DNA from: Myxococcota bacterium
GTDB taxonomy: Bacteria > Myxococcota > B64-G9
Reading direction: 5' to 3'
Length of the DNA stretch: 64,000 bases
Assembly: GCA_022710975.1 (NCBI GenBank)
Contig: JAKLGA010000002.1
Coordinates: 372,001-436,000 of the forward strand
Below, in pieces: positions 16,926-26,200 of this stretch (position 1 is the stretch's first letter; each line of letters opens with the position of its first letter). The position numbers and the translations under genes were made by a program. The notes beneath the pieces were generated by a model, which was given only the letters and a program-made list of their open reading frames with translations, was not told where the DNA came from and searched no databases.

Positions 16926-17168
16926 ATGGCAGAAGACAAGCGCCACCACGAAGACGACAACGACGAAGGCAAGAGCAGGCTGACCGACAAGCGCAAGCAG
17001 AGCCTCTACTTCCCCGAGGACATGCTGGCCGAGATCAAGCGCGAGGCGCTCCGCCAGGACCGCTCGCTGTCCTGGATCGTGCAGCAGGCCTGGCGCATCG
17101 CGCGCGAGGACATCAAGAAGTTCCCCTCCATCAACACCGTGGGCGACGACGACGAAGAAGAGATGTAG
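16926..17168 (+). CDS. Small ribbon-helix-helix-like protein (TIGR04563-like)
   Basis: This 80-residue protein has charged ends (HHEDDNDEG at the front, GDDDEEEM at the back) around a core of about 45 residues: KRKQSLYFPEDMLAEIKREALRQD and then RSLSWIVQQAWRIAREDIKKFP. A short beta strand (QSLYFP) followed by two helices with the RSLSWIVQQAW arrangement is the ribbon-helix-helix pattern of CopG/Arc-type DNA-binding proteins. From memory it matches the small deltaproteobacterial family TIGR04563, function unknown. No toxin partner is adjacent, so an antitoxin role is not supported. It has its own strong promoter and a GGGAG site before the ATG. Confidence 0.8.
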   Translation: MAEDKRHHEDDNDEGKSRLTDKRKQSLYFPEDMLAEIKREALRQDRSLSWIVQQAWRIAREDIKKFPSINTVGDDDEEEM

Positions 17169-17213
17169 CCCCCGCCCGCCCACCTCCCCCCACCTCTCCA
17201 GCGCGTTCAGGGC

Positions 17214-18110
17214 TCAGGGCACGGCGGCCTGGCAGTCGGGCAGATCGCAGTTCGTGGGCGCCAGGCGGCCCTCCACGCGGGGGTAGTCGACGCCCGGGCT
17301 CTCGGCGGCCGAGTGATCCTGGATCCAGGCCTTGACCACGTCGATCACCGGCAGGTAGGTCTGCAGCACCACCACGTCGGGCTCGTGCAGCGCGACGTAG
17401 CCGTCGTTGGGCACGTGGTTCTCGTCCTCGCCCACCATGTAGTCCAGCATGGCCACGTAGTAGGTGCCGTCCGTGAGGATGTCCACGCAGGGCGTGCCGG
17501 TGCACACCGCGGTGACCCGCTGGCCCTGCTGCAGGATGCTGACCCCGTCCGGGCTGACCGTCTGGGCCGTGAGGCTGCAGTCCACCTGGACGGTGATGCC
17601 GCGCTCCGCGGCCACCTGCAGGTAGTAGCCGCGCTGGGCCTCGTCGCCGGTGGCGCCCAGGGAGGACACGGCCCGCTCCAGCACCCGCACGAGCTGGGCG
17701 CCCGTCAGGCGCACCACCACCACCGAGTCCTCGTAGAAGGGCAGCAGCTGGTAGACGTCCTGATCGGTGATGGGCCCGCGCGGGATGCGCTCGCGGGTGG
17801 CGCCGGCCTCGCCGCAGGTCACCTTGTCGCGGATGGCCCCGCCGTTGATCAGCGCCACGCGCACGGTGACCGGCGCGCCCCCGTCGGTCAGCCCGTAGTC
17901 GTAGTTGAGCAGGGCGTCGGCCAGGAAGTTTCCGACCGGCGCCTCGCACTGGCGCACGTAGGCCCGGCGGATGTCGAGATCCACGGAGACGAGCCCCCAG
18001 ACCTCGGGGTTGGTGATGGGGCAGGACTCGTTGTACACCGTGCAGGCCGCGGCCAGCAGCAGCGAGCCGGCCGCGACCAGCAGCGCCTTGGCGGTCTTCG
18101 ACGCGCGCAT
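17214..18110 (-). CDS. 5'-nucleotidase C-terminal domain lipoprotein lacking the phosphatase domain
   Basis: This 298-residue lipoprotein (signal ending LLLAAACTVY) aligns with the substrate-binding C-terminal domain of UshA/CD73-type 5'-nucleotidases. APVGNFLADALLNYDYG starts the domain, INGGAIRDKV matches the NGGxIR segment, and LPFYEDSVVVVRLTGAQLVRVLE follows. The N-terminal metallophosphatase half is absent, so it is probably not catalytic alone and may bind a nucleotide-like ligand. It lies 25 bases after the TonB-dependent receptor in the same orientation, suggesting joint ligand capture, which is an inference. ATG at 18110 fits GGAGGTGCGAGCG ahead; GTG at 18119 is less likely. Confidence 0.82.
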   Translation of the reverse strand: MRASKTAKALLVAAGSLLLAAACTVYNESCPITNPEVWGLVSVDLDIRRAYVRQCEAPVGNFLADALLNYDYGLTDGGAPVTVRVALINGGAIRDKVTCGEAGATRERIPRGPITDQDVYQLLPFYEDSVVVVRLTGAQLVRVLERAVSSLGATGDEAQRGYYLQVAAERGITVQVDCSLTAQTVSPDGVSILQQGQRVTAVCTGTPCVDILTDGTYYVAMLDYMVGEDENHVPNDGYVALHEPDVVVLQTYLPVIDVVKAWIQDHSAAESPGVDYPRVEGRLAPTNCDLPDCQAAVP

Positions 18111-18135
18111 CGCTCGCACCTCCGCGCTCCCCCGC

Positions 18136-20721
18136 TCAGGGCCGCCAGGCCAGGCCGAGCAGGAAGGTGAGCGGGTCCCGGGGCAGCTGCCCGGTCATGT
18201 GATCCACCCGCGGCGCCGGATCGCGCAGATCCTCGTCGAAGGCGTTGTACAGGTGGGCGAAGAACACCAGGTGGTCGAACAGCACCGGCTCGGTGGACAG
18301 GCCCACGCGCACCACCGTGTAGGCCGGCAGGCTGTAGGAGCGCAGCACGTCCATGCGCTGGCGCAGGTTGTTGCGCCGCTCGCTGCCGTACACCACGCCC
18401 AGGTGGAAGTTGAGGAAGTCGAACACCCCCAGGTCCAGCCCGGCGTTGAGCCGCAGCTGCGGTACGTCGGTGATGTAGCTCTCCTCCGTCTCGCCGGAGG
18501 CCTTCACCCAGGCCCGGAACCAGGAGCTGTTCACGTACACCCGGCTGCGCTTGCCGAAGCGGGCCACGCCCTCCACCTCGGTGCCCAGCACGAACAGCGA
18601 CTCCACGTTGTCGTAGGCCGGGATGCCGTAGCCCTGATCCAGGCCCTCGATGCTGTCGTCGATCCAGTTGACGAAGAAGTTGGCCCGCACGCGGTAGTCG
18701 ACGGGCGAGGTCTCGATGTGCCCCTCCACGCCGAACTCGAGCGTGTTGATGACGACCGCGGCGAGCTCGCTGTTGCCGTTGTAGGAGCGCAGCGGATCGA
18801 AGGTGGGATCCTCGTACAGCTCCTGGAACGTGGGCGCGCGGAAGGCCTTGGAGTAGAGCAGCTTCAGGCTGAGCTGGTCGATGGGCGCGTACACCACGGC
18901 CAGCCTGGGGTTGAAGGCCAGGCCGAAGTCGGTGAACCAGTCCAGGCGGATGGCCGCCAGCAGGTCGAAGCCCTTGAAGATGTCGCGCCAGTGGTCCTGC
19001 AGGTAGGCGCCCACCACCATGCGGCTCTGCCCGTTGGCGTTCGGGGCCGCCACCTGCCCGCAGGCCAGCTCGAAGCCCTGGATGGGCAGCGAGGTGCAGG
19101 CCACGCTGCCAGCCGAGCGCGTCAGGCTGAAGGACGGCAGGGCCAGGTACTCGAAGTTCAGCCCGCCGGTCAGCGCGTTGGTGTCGATGATGTTCCAGGT
19201 AGCCGACAGGTCCACGCCGGCCGTCAAGCTGGTGTAGGCGGTGGTCTCGCGCATGCCGTCGACGAGCAGCGTCCCATCCGGGAGCTGGTAGGAGTTCTGG
19301 GTGCTCTCGTCCTCCTCCGGGATGACCTGGAAGGCCCGCTCCACCATGTGGGTGTCGAAGTACGCGCGGGTGTCCAGCTGCACCACCCCGCCCAGCGGCA
19401 CGTCGTAGCGCAGATCGAGGTTCAGCAGGTGGAGCGACAGGTCCGAGCCCCGGTCGAGGGAGCTGAACTTGCCCACGAAGGCCCCGCGGTCCTGGTACAC
19501 GTAGTGGGTCAGGAGCTCGAGCGTCCCGCCGCCCACGTCCTTCAGCCCGGCCAGGAGCTGGGCGTGGGCCAGCATGCTGCGGTCGTCCACCCCGCCCGGG
19601 GTGTTGGAGATGTCGTCCTCGTTGGGGTTCGAGCCCACCAGCCCGGTGAACACGTCCCGCTCCACCCGCCGGTCCGAGCCCTCGCCCATGCCGAACTGGG
19701 CCTGGGCGCTGACCACGAAGGCGTCGTCCTCGTAGCCGCCGCCGGCCGAGAACCTGAGCTCGTTGAACCGCCCGTAGGCCGCGCTGGCGTGCAGGTCGGC
19801 CGCCCGGCGGGTGATGATGTCCACCACGCCCATGAACGCGCCCGTGCCGTACAGCGCGGAGCCCGGCCCGCGGATGATCTCGATGCGCTCGATGGCCTCG
19901 ACCGGGAACTCGAGCGTGGCCGAGCCCGAGTACAGATCGTTGATGCGGTGGCCGTCCACCATGACCAGGATGCCCGGGTCGGACTGCAGCCCGCGCACGG
20001 CCAGGCGGTACTCGCCCGAGACCGCGCGGGCCACGCTGATGCCGGGCAGCACGTCGAGCGCCTCGGCCACGCTGCGCGCGCCCATGTCCTGGAGCTGCTC
20101 CCGGGACAGCACGGACACGATGGCCGGGGAGCGCTCGACCGCCTGCGCGCTGCGGGTGGCCACGGCCACCACGTCGGAGGCCACCGCCGGCCCGGCCTCG
20201 CCGCCCGGCTCCGCCCCGGGCTGCTGGCCGGGTTTCTTGTCGGGCTTCTTGTCCGCCTGCTGGCCGGGCTTCTTGCCCGGCTTCTTGCCGGGCTTCTTGT
20301 CGCCAGGCTTGCCCTCGCCGCCCGGCTTCTCGCCCGGCTGCAGCACCTGCACCTTCTGGGGGAACTGCTCGGAGGCGAAGATCACGTGCCGGTTGCCCTC
20401 GAAGTCCACCGCGTAGCAGTAGTACTCGACGCCCGGCGACTTGAGCTGGCCGCCGGGGATGGAGCCCTCGTAGAAGTCGCCGGTGATCAGCCGAAGCTCG
20501 CGCACCTCGAAGTCGGCCGCGCCCTGCACCCGGTAGGCCAGGGCAGCGATGCTGACCTGGTCGGCTCCGACGATGTTGCCGGTGATCTTGATGTCCTGGC
20601 CGGCCACGGCCCGGGCGGGCGGGGTGTGCAGGAAGGTCACGTTCATCACCTGGGCCAGGGCCGCCAGGGGCACCAGCCCGAACCCGAGGGCGAGCCACAA
20701 CGATGCGAGGCGCTTGGACAT
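18136..20721 (-). CDS. TonB-dependent outer-membrane receptor with N-terminal Ig-like domain
   Basis: This 861-residue protein has a signal peptide (residues 1-24), an extra beta-rich domain (about 27-120, with DFYEGSIPGGQLKSPGVEYY), a Lys-Pro-Gly repeat linker (about 130-165), the plug domain from about 185 (SREQLQDMGARSVAEALDVL, VMVDGHRIND, IERIEIIRGPGSALYGTGA) and a beta-barrel to the end. The final residues LLGLAWRP lack the classical terminal Phe. It imports a ligand across the outer membrane using TonB energy; the ligand is unknown, and the downstream nucleotidase-like lipoprotein is the only hint. The start is ATG at 20721. Similarity to HmuR/BtuB-type receptors is only general. Confidence 0.92.
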   Translation of the reverse strand: MSKRLASLWLALGFGLVPLAALAQVMNVTFLHTPPARAVAGQDIKITGNIVGADQVSIAALAYRVQGAADFEVRELRLITGDFYEGSIPGGQLKSPGVEYYCYAVDFEGNRHVIFASEQFPQKVQVLQPGEKPGGEGKPGDKKPGKKPGKKPGQQADKKPDKKPGQQPGAEPGGEAGPAVASDVVAVATRSAQAVERSPAIVSVLSREQLQDMGARSVAEALDVLPGISVARAVSGEYRLAVRGLQSDPGILVMVDGHRINDLYSGSATLEFPVEAIERIEIIRGPGSALYGTGAFMGVVDIITRRAADLHASAAYGRFNELRFSAGGGYEDDAFVVSAQAQFGMGEGSDRRVERDVFTGLVGSNPNEDDISNTPGGVDDRSMLAHAQLLAGLKDVGGGTLELLTHYVYQDRGAFVGKFSSLDRGSDLSLHLLNLDLRYDVPLGGVVQLDTRAYFDTHMVERAFQVIPEEDESTQNSYQLPDGTLLVDGMRETTAYTSLTAGVDLSATWNIIDTNALTGGLNFEYLALPSFSLTRSAGSVACTSLPIQGFELACGQVAAPNANGQSRMVVGAYLQDHWRDIFKGFDLLAAIRLDWFTDFGLAFNPRLAVVYAPIDQLSLKLLYSKAFRAPTFQELYEDPTFDPLRSYNGNSELAAVVINTLEFGVEGHIETSPVDYRVRANFFVNWIDDSIEGLDQGYGIPAYDNVESLFVLGTEVEGVARFGKRSRVYVNSSWFRAWVKASGETEESYITDVPQLRLNAGLDLGVFDFLNFHLGVVYGSERRNNLRQRMDVLRSYSLPAYTVVRVGLSTEPVLFDHLVFFAHLYNAFDEDLRDPAPRVDHMTGQLPRDPLTFLLGLAWRP
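20220..20310. repeat. Repeat encoding Lys-Lys-Pro-Gly linker in the receptor gene
   Basis: A degenerate 12-base unit (plus strand GGCTTCTTGCCG and variants) is repeated about six times inside the receptor gene. On the minus strand it encodes KKPG/KKPD/QQPG units between the extra N-terminal domain and the plug. Confidence 0.8.
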
Positions 20722-20752
20722 TCTCGGAGGCTCCTGTGAAGGCTCGCATCCG

Positions 20753-20780
20753 ATGCTACCACTCCAGCGCGGGCTGTCAA
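20753..20780 (-). promoter_or_regulatory. Promoter of the receptor-nucleotidase pair
   Basis: On the minus strand TTGACA and TAGCAT are separated by 16 bases, about 32 bases upstream of the receptor ATG at 20721. Confidence 0.6.
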
Positions 20781-20834
20781 CGCACGATCGGGTCCCCCGC
20801 AGGAGCATGGCATCTGCCGCGCGGCACCTACGCA

Positions 20835-20883
20835 GGTTCCTGGTTCCTCGTTCCTGGTTCCTCGTTCCTGGTTCCTGGTTCCT
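20835..20883. repeat. Intergenic tandem heptanucleotide repeat
   Basis: Seven consecutive copies of the 7-base unit (G/C)GTTCCT fill 49 bases between the divergent receptor and prkA genes, with only the first base alternating. Both flanking promoters lie outside the tract. A second tract with the same 7-base period but a different unit occurs at 43635-43669. Confidence 0.9.
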
Positions 20884-20968
20884 CGTCCCAACCCCTCAAA
20901 GCTTGCCTGGAGCGATTCACCCACGGAAGGTCAGCCAACTCCAGCCAATTGAAATCGACCGGCCCGCG

Positions 20969-20997
20969 TTGACCCCCGGGCGGGGGCTTGCTAGCGT
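20969..20997 (+). promoter_or_regulatory. Promoter of prkA operon, probably leaderless
   Basis: TTGACC and TAGCGT are separated by 17 bases, and only 8 bases separate the -10 box from the ATG at 21006. There is no purine-rich Shine-Dalgarno sequence in between. Confidence 0.6.
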
Positions 20998-21005
20998 CTC
21001 CTCCC

Positions 21006-23258
21006 ATGAGCGCGAACGAGCGGCTGGAGGGAATCCTGCAGGGTATCCAGGGGCACCATGCCCGCGAGGGCCGGCCGCTCGGCTTCGCGGCCTACCTCGG
21101 GCTCATGCTGGAGCAGCCGGAGCGCCAGTGGCGCGGGGCGGCCCAGTACCTCAAGGACATGTTCGATCACTTCGGGGTCGCGCGCTTCAGCACCCCGGTC
21201 GGGGAGCGCAAGCGCTTCCTGCTGTTCGACGCGGTCTTCGCCGGCGGGGTGGGCCGGGTGGCCGGGCAGGAGGAGGCCCAGGAGGCCATCTACCGCCTGC
21301 TCTCCAACTTCTCCCGGGAGGGCCGGGTCAACCGGCTCATCCTGCTGCATGGCCCGAACGGCTCGGCCAAGAGCACGCTGGTGCGGGCCATGGTCCAGGG
21401 GCTGGAGCACTACTCCGCCACCGACGCGGGCGCGCTGTATCGCTTCCGTTGGGTGTTCCCCTCGGAGAAGGTCGACCACTCGAACATCGGCTTCGGGGAG
21501 GGCCGCGAGCGCCCGGCCCCGGCGCCGGACGCGCAGGGCTCCTTCGCCGGGCTGACCGGCGAGCAGCTGGACGCGGTCTGGGAGTGCGAGCTCAAGGATC
21601 ACCCCCTGCTGCTGCTGCCCCCCGAGGAGCGCCAACGCCTGCTCCAGGCGCTGCGCCAGGAGGGCCGGCTGCGGCCCGACTTCCAGCCGCCCGAGTACCT
21701 GCTGCGGGGCGACCTGTGCCACCAGTGCCGCCAGATCCACGACGCGCTGCTGGCCTCCTACGGCGGGGACGCGCGCCAGGTGCTGCGGCACGTGCAGGTG
21801 CTGCGGCTGGGGCTGTCCGGCCGCTACCAGCGCGGCGTGTCCACGGTCGAGCCCCAGATGCACGTGGACGCGGCCGAGCGCCAGGTGACCGCCTCGCGCG
21901 GCCTGGCCTCCCTGCCGCCCTCGATCAGCCACCTGGACCTCTACCAGCCCCAGGGACCGCTGGTGAGCGCCAACCGCGGGCTGCTCGAGTACAACAACAT
22001 GCTGAAGCGGCCGGTGGACGCCTTCAAGTACCTGCTGCTGACCTGCGAGGGTGGCCAGGTGGCGCTCGAGCGCTCCACCCTCTACCTGGACACGGTCTTC
22101 ATCGGCTCGACCAACGACGCCCAGCTCGAGGCCTTCAAGCAGTACCCGGACTTCGCCTCCTTCAAGGGGCGCCTGGAGCTGGTGCGGGTGCCCTACCTCA
22201 GGCGGGTGAGCGAGGAGCGGCACATCTACGAGGACCACCTGCCGGCCGCGTCCCTGGACCGACACCTCGCGCCCCACACCCTCGAGCTGGCGGCACGCTG
22301 GGCGGTGCTGACCCGGCTGCGCCGGCCGGAGCCACCGGACGACGTCTCCCGCGAGCTCCGGGACACGGTGCGCGGGCTCGGCCCCATGGACAAGGCGGAG
22401 CTCTACGAGCGGGGTCTGGCCCCGGCGCGCCTGGACTCGAACGCGGCCCAGGAGCTCCTCCAGGCCCTCCCGCGCCTGCAGGACTGGCAGAGCGCGCCGT
22501 ACGAGGGCGCCATCGGCGCCTCGGCCCGCGAGGTGAAGCTGCTCTTGATGAACACCGCCCAGCGGGACGACCACCGCTGCGCGAGCCCGCTCGGGCTGTT
22601 CGACGAGATCCGCGGGCTGCTCGCGGACAAGAGCCTGTTCACCTTCCTGCAGGTCGAGCCGGACGGGGACTTCATGAACCAGGCCAAGCTCCTCGAGGCG
22701 CTCGAGGCCCACTACCTCGACACGCTCGAGGAGGAGGCCGCCGAGGCCATGGGCCTGGTGGCCGAGTCCAGCTACCGCGAGCTGTTCGCGCGCTACGTGC
22801 AGCACGTCAGCCACTGGCTGCGCAAGGAGAAGCTGTACGACCCGATCACCCAGTCCACGCTGCCGCCCGACGAGGGGCTGATGAAGCAGGTGGAGGCGGT
22901 GGTGCGCACGGGCTCCGAGGACGAGACCGCCTTCCGCAAGGGGCTGATCGCCCGGGTGGCCGCCTACTCCCTGGACACCGAGCGCCGGGGCGACGCGCCG
23001 CAGGGCCAGCCCGACTTCACCCGCATCTTCCCCGCCCTGTTCGAGAAGCTGCGCGACGACTTCGTGCAGAAGCGCCGGGCCGGTACGGGCCGCGCGCTGC
23101 GGCTGCTGCTCGACGCCCTGGACGGCCGTCCCCAGGAGGGCAAGGACGAGAAGGCCACCGCGGCCATGCGCGCGGCGCTGCTCGGGCGCCTGGGCTACTG
23201 CGAGCACTGCGCCAAGGAGGCCATGGGCTTCCTGCTGCGCCGCCGTTTCCAGGGCTGA
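21006..23258 (+). CDS. prkA: PrkA-type serine protein kinase / AAA+ protein
   Basis: This 750-residue protein resembles PrkA (YeaG), a two-domain protein with an AAA+ module in front and a kinase-like module behind. The Walker A loop is GPNGSAKSTLVRAM near residue 120. PrkA-like stretches include EYNNMLKRPVDAFKYLLLTCEGG, TVFIGSTNDAQLEAFKQYPDFASFKGRLELVRVPYLRR and EKLYDPITQSTLPPDEGLMKQVEAVV. It is about 110 residues longer than enterobacterial YeaG, with an insert containing HQC in its first half and a C-terminal extension with CEHC. The usual partners YeaH and SpoVR are absent; instead three envelope-type genes follow. PrkA acts in stress and sporulation responses in other bacteria. The start has no SD site, matching a leaderless message. 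Confidence 0.9.
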   Translation: MSANERLEGILQGIQGHHAREGRPLGFAAYLGLMLEQPERQWRGAAQYLKDMFDHFGVARFSTPVGERKRFLLFDAVFAGGVGRVAGQEEAQEAIYRLLSNFSREGRVNRLILLHGPNGSAKSTLVRAMVQGLEHYSATDAGALYRFRWVFPSEKVDHSNIGFGEGRERPAPAPDAQGSFAGLTGEQLDAVWECELKDHPLLLLPPEERQRLLQALRQEGRLRPDFQPPEYLLRGDLCHQCRQIHDALLASYGGDARQVLRHVQVLRLGLSGRYQRGVSTVEPQMHVDAAERQVTASRGLASLPPSISHLDLYQPQGPLVSANRGLLEYNNMLKRPVDAFKYLLLTCEGGQVALERSTLYLDTVFIGSTNDAQLEAFKQYPDFASFKGRLELVRVPYLRRVSEERHIYEDHLPAASLDRHLAPHTLELAARWAVLTRLRRPEPPDDVSRELRDTVRGLGPMDKAELYERGLAPARLDSNAAQELLQALPRLQDWQSAPYEGAIGASAREVKLLLMNTAQRDDHRCASPLGLFDEIRGLLADKSLFTFLQVEPDGDFMNQAKLLEALEAHYLDTLEEEAAEAMGLVAESSYRELFARYVQHVSHWLRKEKLYDPITQSTLPPDEGLMKQVEAVVRTGSEDETAFRKGLIARVAAYSLDTERRGDAPQGQPDFTRIFPALFEKLRDDFVQKRRAGTGRALRLLLDALDGRPQEGKDEKATAAMRAALLGRLGYCEHCAKEAMGFLLRRRFQG

Positions 23259-23280
23259 TCCCACACGTGGAGGGAGCGCG

Positions 23281-26200
23281 ATGAGGGCTCTGAGAGGACG
23301 TGGCCCGGGGGCCGGGTGGGGGCTGGTCTGCCTCGCCCTGGCCGCCCCGGGCTGCTTCGAGTTCGACGGCGCGCCGGTGCCCAACCAGGCGCCCGTGGCC
23401 ATCCCGGCGCTGGCCCTCCAGGACGCGGTCCCCGGCCAGACCGTGCTGCTCGACGGCCAGGGCTCGAGCGACTCGGACGGCGACGCGCTCATCTACCTGT
23501 GGGCGCAGGTGCCCGGAGAGGGCGACCCCCTGTCCCTCGAGCAGGCCGACAGCGCCGTGGCCTCCTTCGTGGCCCCGGCCCGGGCCCAGCTCCTGGTCTT
23601 CCGCTTGATCGTCTCAGACGGCATCGACGAGAGCGCGCCGGCCATGGCCCAGGTGCGCGTGAACGGCTCGCCCCAGGCGGACGCCGGCCCGGCGCTGGAG
23701 ATCGCCACGGGCGCCACCACGCTGCTGGACGGCTCGGGCTACGATCCCGACGGCGACCCCATCCAGAGCTACCGCTGGCAGGTCAGCGCGGCGCCCGCGG
23801 CCGGCGAGGCATGCCTGGCGGAGCCCTCCCCTTGCCTCGAGGGCGCCGACGGCGCCAGCGCCGCCTTCACCCCGCCGGCCAAGGGCACCTACTCCCTGAG
23901 CCTGGTGGTCGGCGACGGGCACAGCCTGAGCCTGCCGGAAACCACCCGCGTGCGCGCGCTCAACCGCCCGCCCGAGGCCGTGCCCGGCGCGGACGCGCTG
24001 TCCGTCCTCAACGGGGGGGAGGTGCACCTGGCCGCCGCGGGCTCGCGCGACGCGGACGGGGACGCCATCCTGGCCTACCGCTGGACGCTGCAGTCCGCGC
24101 CGCCCGGGGCCGGCGGGACCCTGATCCCCGCCGCCGGCGACGTGCCCGATCCGGTCTTCGTCACGGCCGGCAAGGGCAGCTACCACCTGCAACTCGAGGT
24201 GGCCGACCAGGAAGGGGCCTGGAGCGCGCCCGCGGCGCTGCGCGTGGACGCGATCAACAACCCGCCCACGGCCGAGGCCGGGGAGGCGCGCGCGGTCGAG
24301 AACGGCAGCCAGGTCTACCTGCAGGGCACCGGCCAGGACACGGACGGCGACGCGCTCGGCTACAGCTGGCAGCTCCTCGACAGCCCGCCCGGGGGCCAGG
24401 TGGTGCTGCGCGAGCCGGGCAGCGCGGTGGCGAACTTCACCCCCACCCGCAAGACGCTCCAGACCAACCCGGCCCTGTGCCAGCCCGGGGAGTGCTACCG
24501 CTTCGGGCTGCGGGTGTCGGACGGCGTCGCGCTCTCGGCCGAGGACAGCGTGACTCTCACCAGCCTGAACCGGCCGCCCATCGCCGAGGCCGGACCGGAC
24601 CAGCAGGCCCAGGGCAGCCGCGGGACCTTGCTGGGCTCGGCCTCCCTCGACCCGGACGGCGATCCGCTGGTGAGCTACACCTGGACCCAGGTGGCAGGCC
24701 CGGACGTGACAGGCGGCGTCGGCGCCCTCACCGGAGAGAGCGCGACCTTCAGCGTGAACGAGGCCGGGGCCTACGGCTTCGACCTGGTGGTCTCGGACGG
24801 CGAGTACGCCAGCGCCCCCGACCGGACCTACATCAGCTTCCAGCGCGTCAACCACGCCCCGGTGCTGTCGCTCGCCAGCCTGGGCGCGGTGGCCATGGAG
24901 GGCGAGCCCTTCGCGCTCGACGCCACGGCCTCGGCCGATCCCGACGGGGACCCCATCCTGGTCACCTGGACGCGGGTGTCCGGCCACGCCTCGTTTCCGG
25001 ACAGCGTGGTCGGAGAGACCCCCAGCCTGCTGGCCCCGCCGCTCCTGCCCCTGCTCGCGGCGCCCGGCTCCGACAACAGCGCCGTGTACCAGGTGCTGGC
25101 CACCGACGGAGAGGCCAGCTCCGCCCCGCTGGAGATGACCCTGCACGTGGCCCCCGGGCCCGGCTTCGTCCTCGTCAGCACCGCCCCCGAGGCCGACGAC
25201 GCGGCCGATCCGCCCTGTGGCAGCCTGGCCACCCCCTGCCAGACCCTGCCGCGGGCCCTGCAGGTCATCGATCCCTGGCCTTACGACTACATGGGCGACG
25301 GCCGGCACATCCTCATGACCGTCGGCCAGTGGTCCCAGGCCTACGGCAGCGGCTCGGAGAACGTCCTCGGCCTGAAGTGGCGGGGCGGCGCCCGCCTCTT
25401 CGCCGGCCGCGATCCGGCCACCTTCGCCCGGACCGGCCACAGCCAGATCCGCGCCACCGGAGCCTGCTCGATCCTGTTCGACGGGCTGGTCATGGAGGAC
25501 ACCGTCGGGCAGGACGTGGTGCTCGAGGGGCTCAGCCTGACCATCTGGTCGGGCTGCGCCGGAGAGCGGCAGGCGGCCGTGCGCTGCACGGGCTGCCGCG
25601 CGAGGTTGCGCGACTGCGAGTTCACCGTCTACCCGGAGACCCAGGGCTGCGTCTACCGGGTGGGCGCGCGGGTCGAGGGCAACTCGGCCGAGCTGTCGCT
25701 GGAGGACGTCGACTTCTGGGTGCCGGAGGCCACCCAGCGTGTGTATGGCGTTCACCTCCTGGGCGGGAGCCAGTTGGTGGCGCTGGACACCCGGGTGCAC
25801 GTGGCGGCCGAGGACGGCCCGGGCGCGGACACCGGCGGCGTGTGGAACGCTGGCGTCCGCCTCGAGGACCTGTCCACGCTCAGCCTGCAGCGCAGCCTGG
25901 TGCTGATGAGCGGGGCCGTGACCACCGGGGACGAACGCACCGCGGCCATCGCGGGCGCGGGCAACGCGTTGGTGGAGAACAGCGTGCTGTACTGTCCCTC
26001 GGGCCCGGACGCCCGCGGCCTGGACCTCCAGGCGGGCGACGCCACCCTGATCAACGTCAGCCTGGTCGGCGCGAGCGCGGCGGACGGCCTGGGCGCGGCC
26101 GTGCGCGTGGACGTGCCGGTGACCCTGTTCAACACCCTGGCCACCGGGTTCGCCCGAGCCCTCCGGCTGGACACGGCCACGGCCCTGGGCTCCCAGCTCC

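Noticed and set aside
16926-17168. Toxin-antitoxin system around the ribbon-helix-helix protein
   Set aside because: No partner gene of suitable size is adjacent in the same direction.
20835-20883. CRISPR-like array
   Set aside because: Units of 7 bases without spacers are simple tandem repeats.
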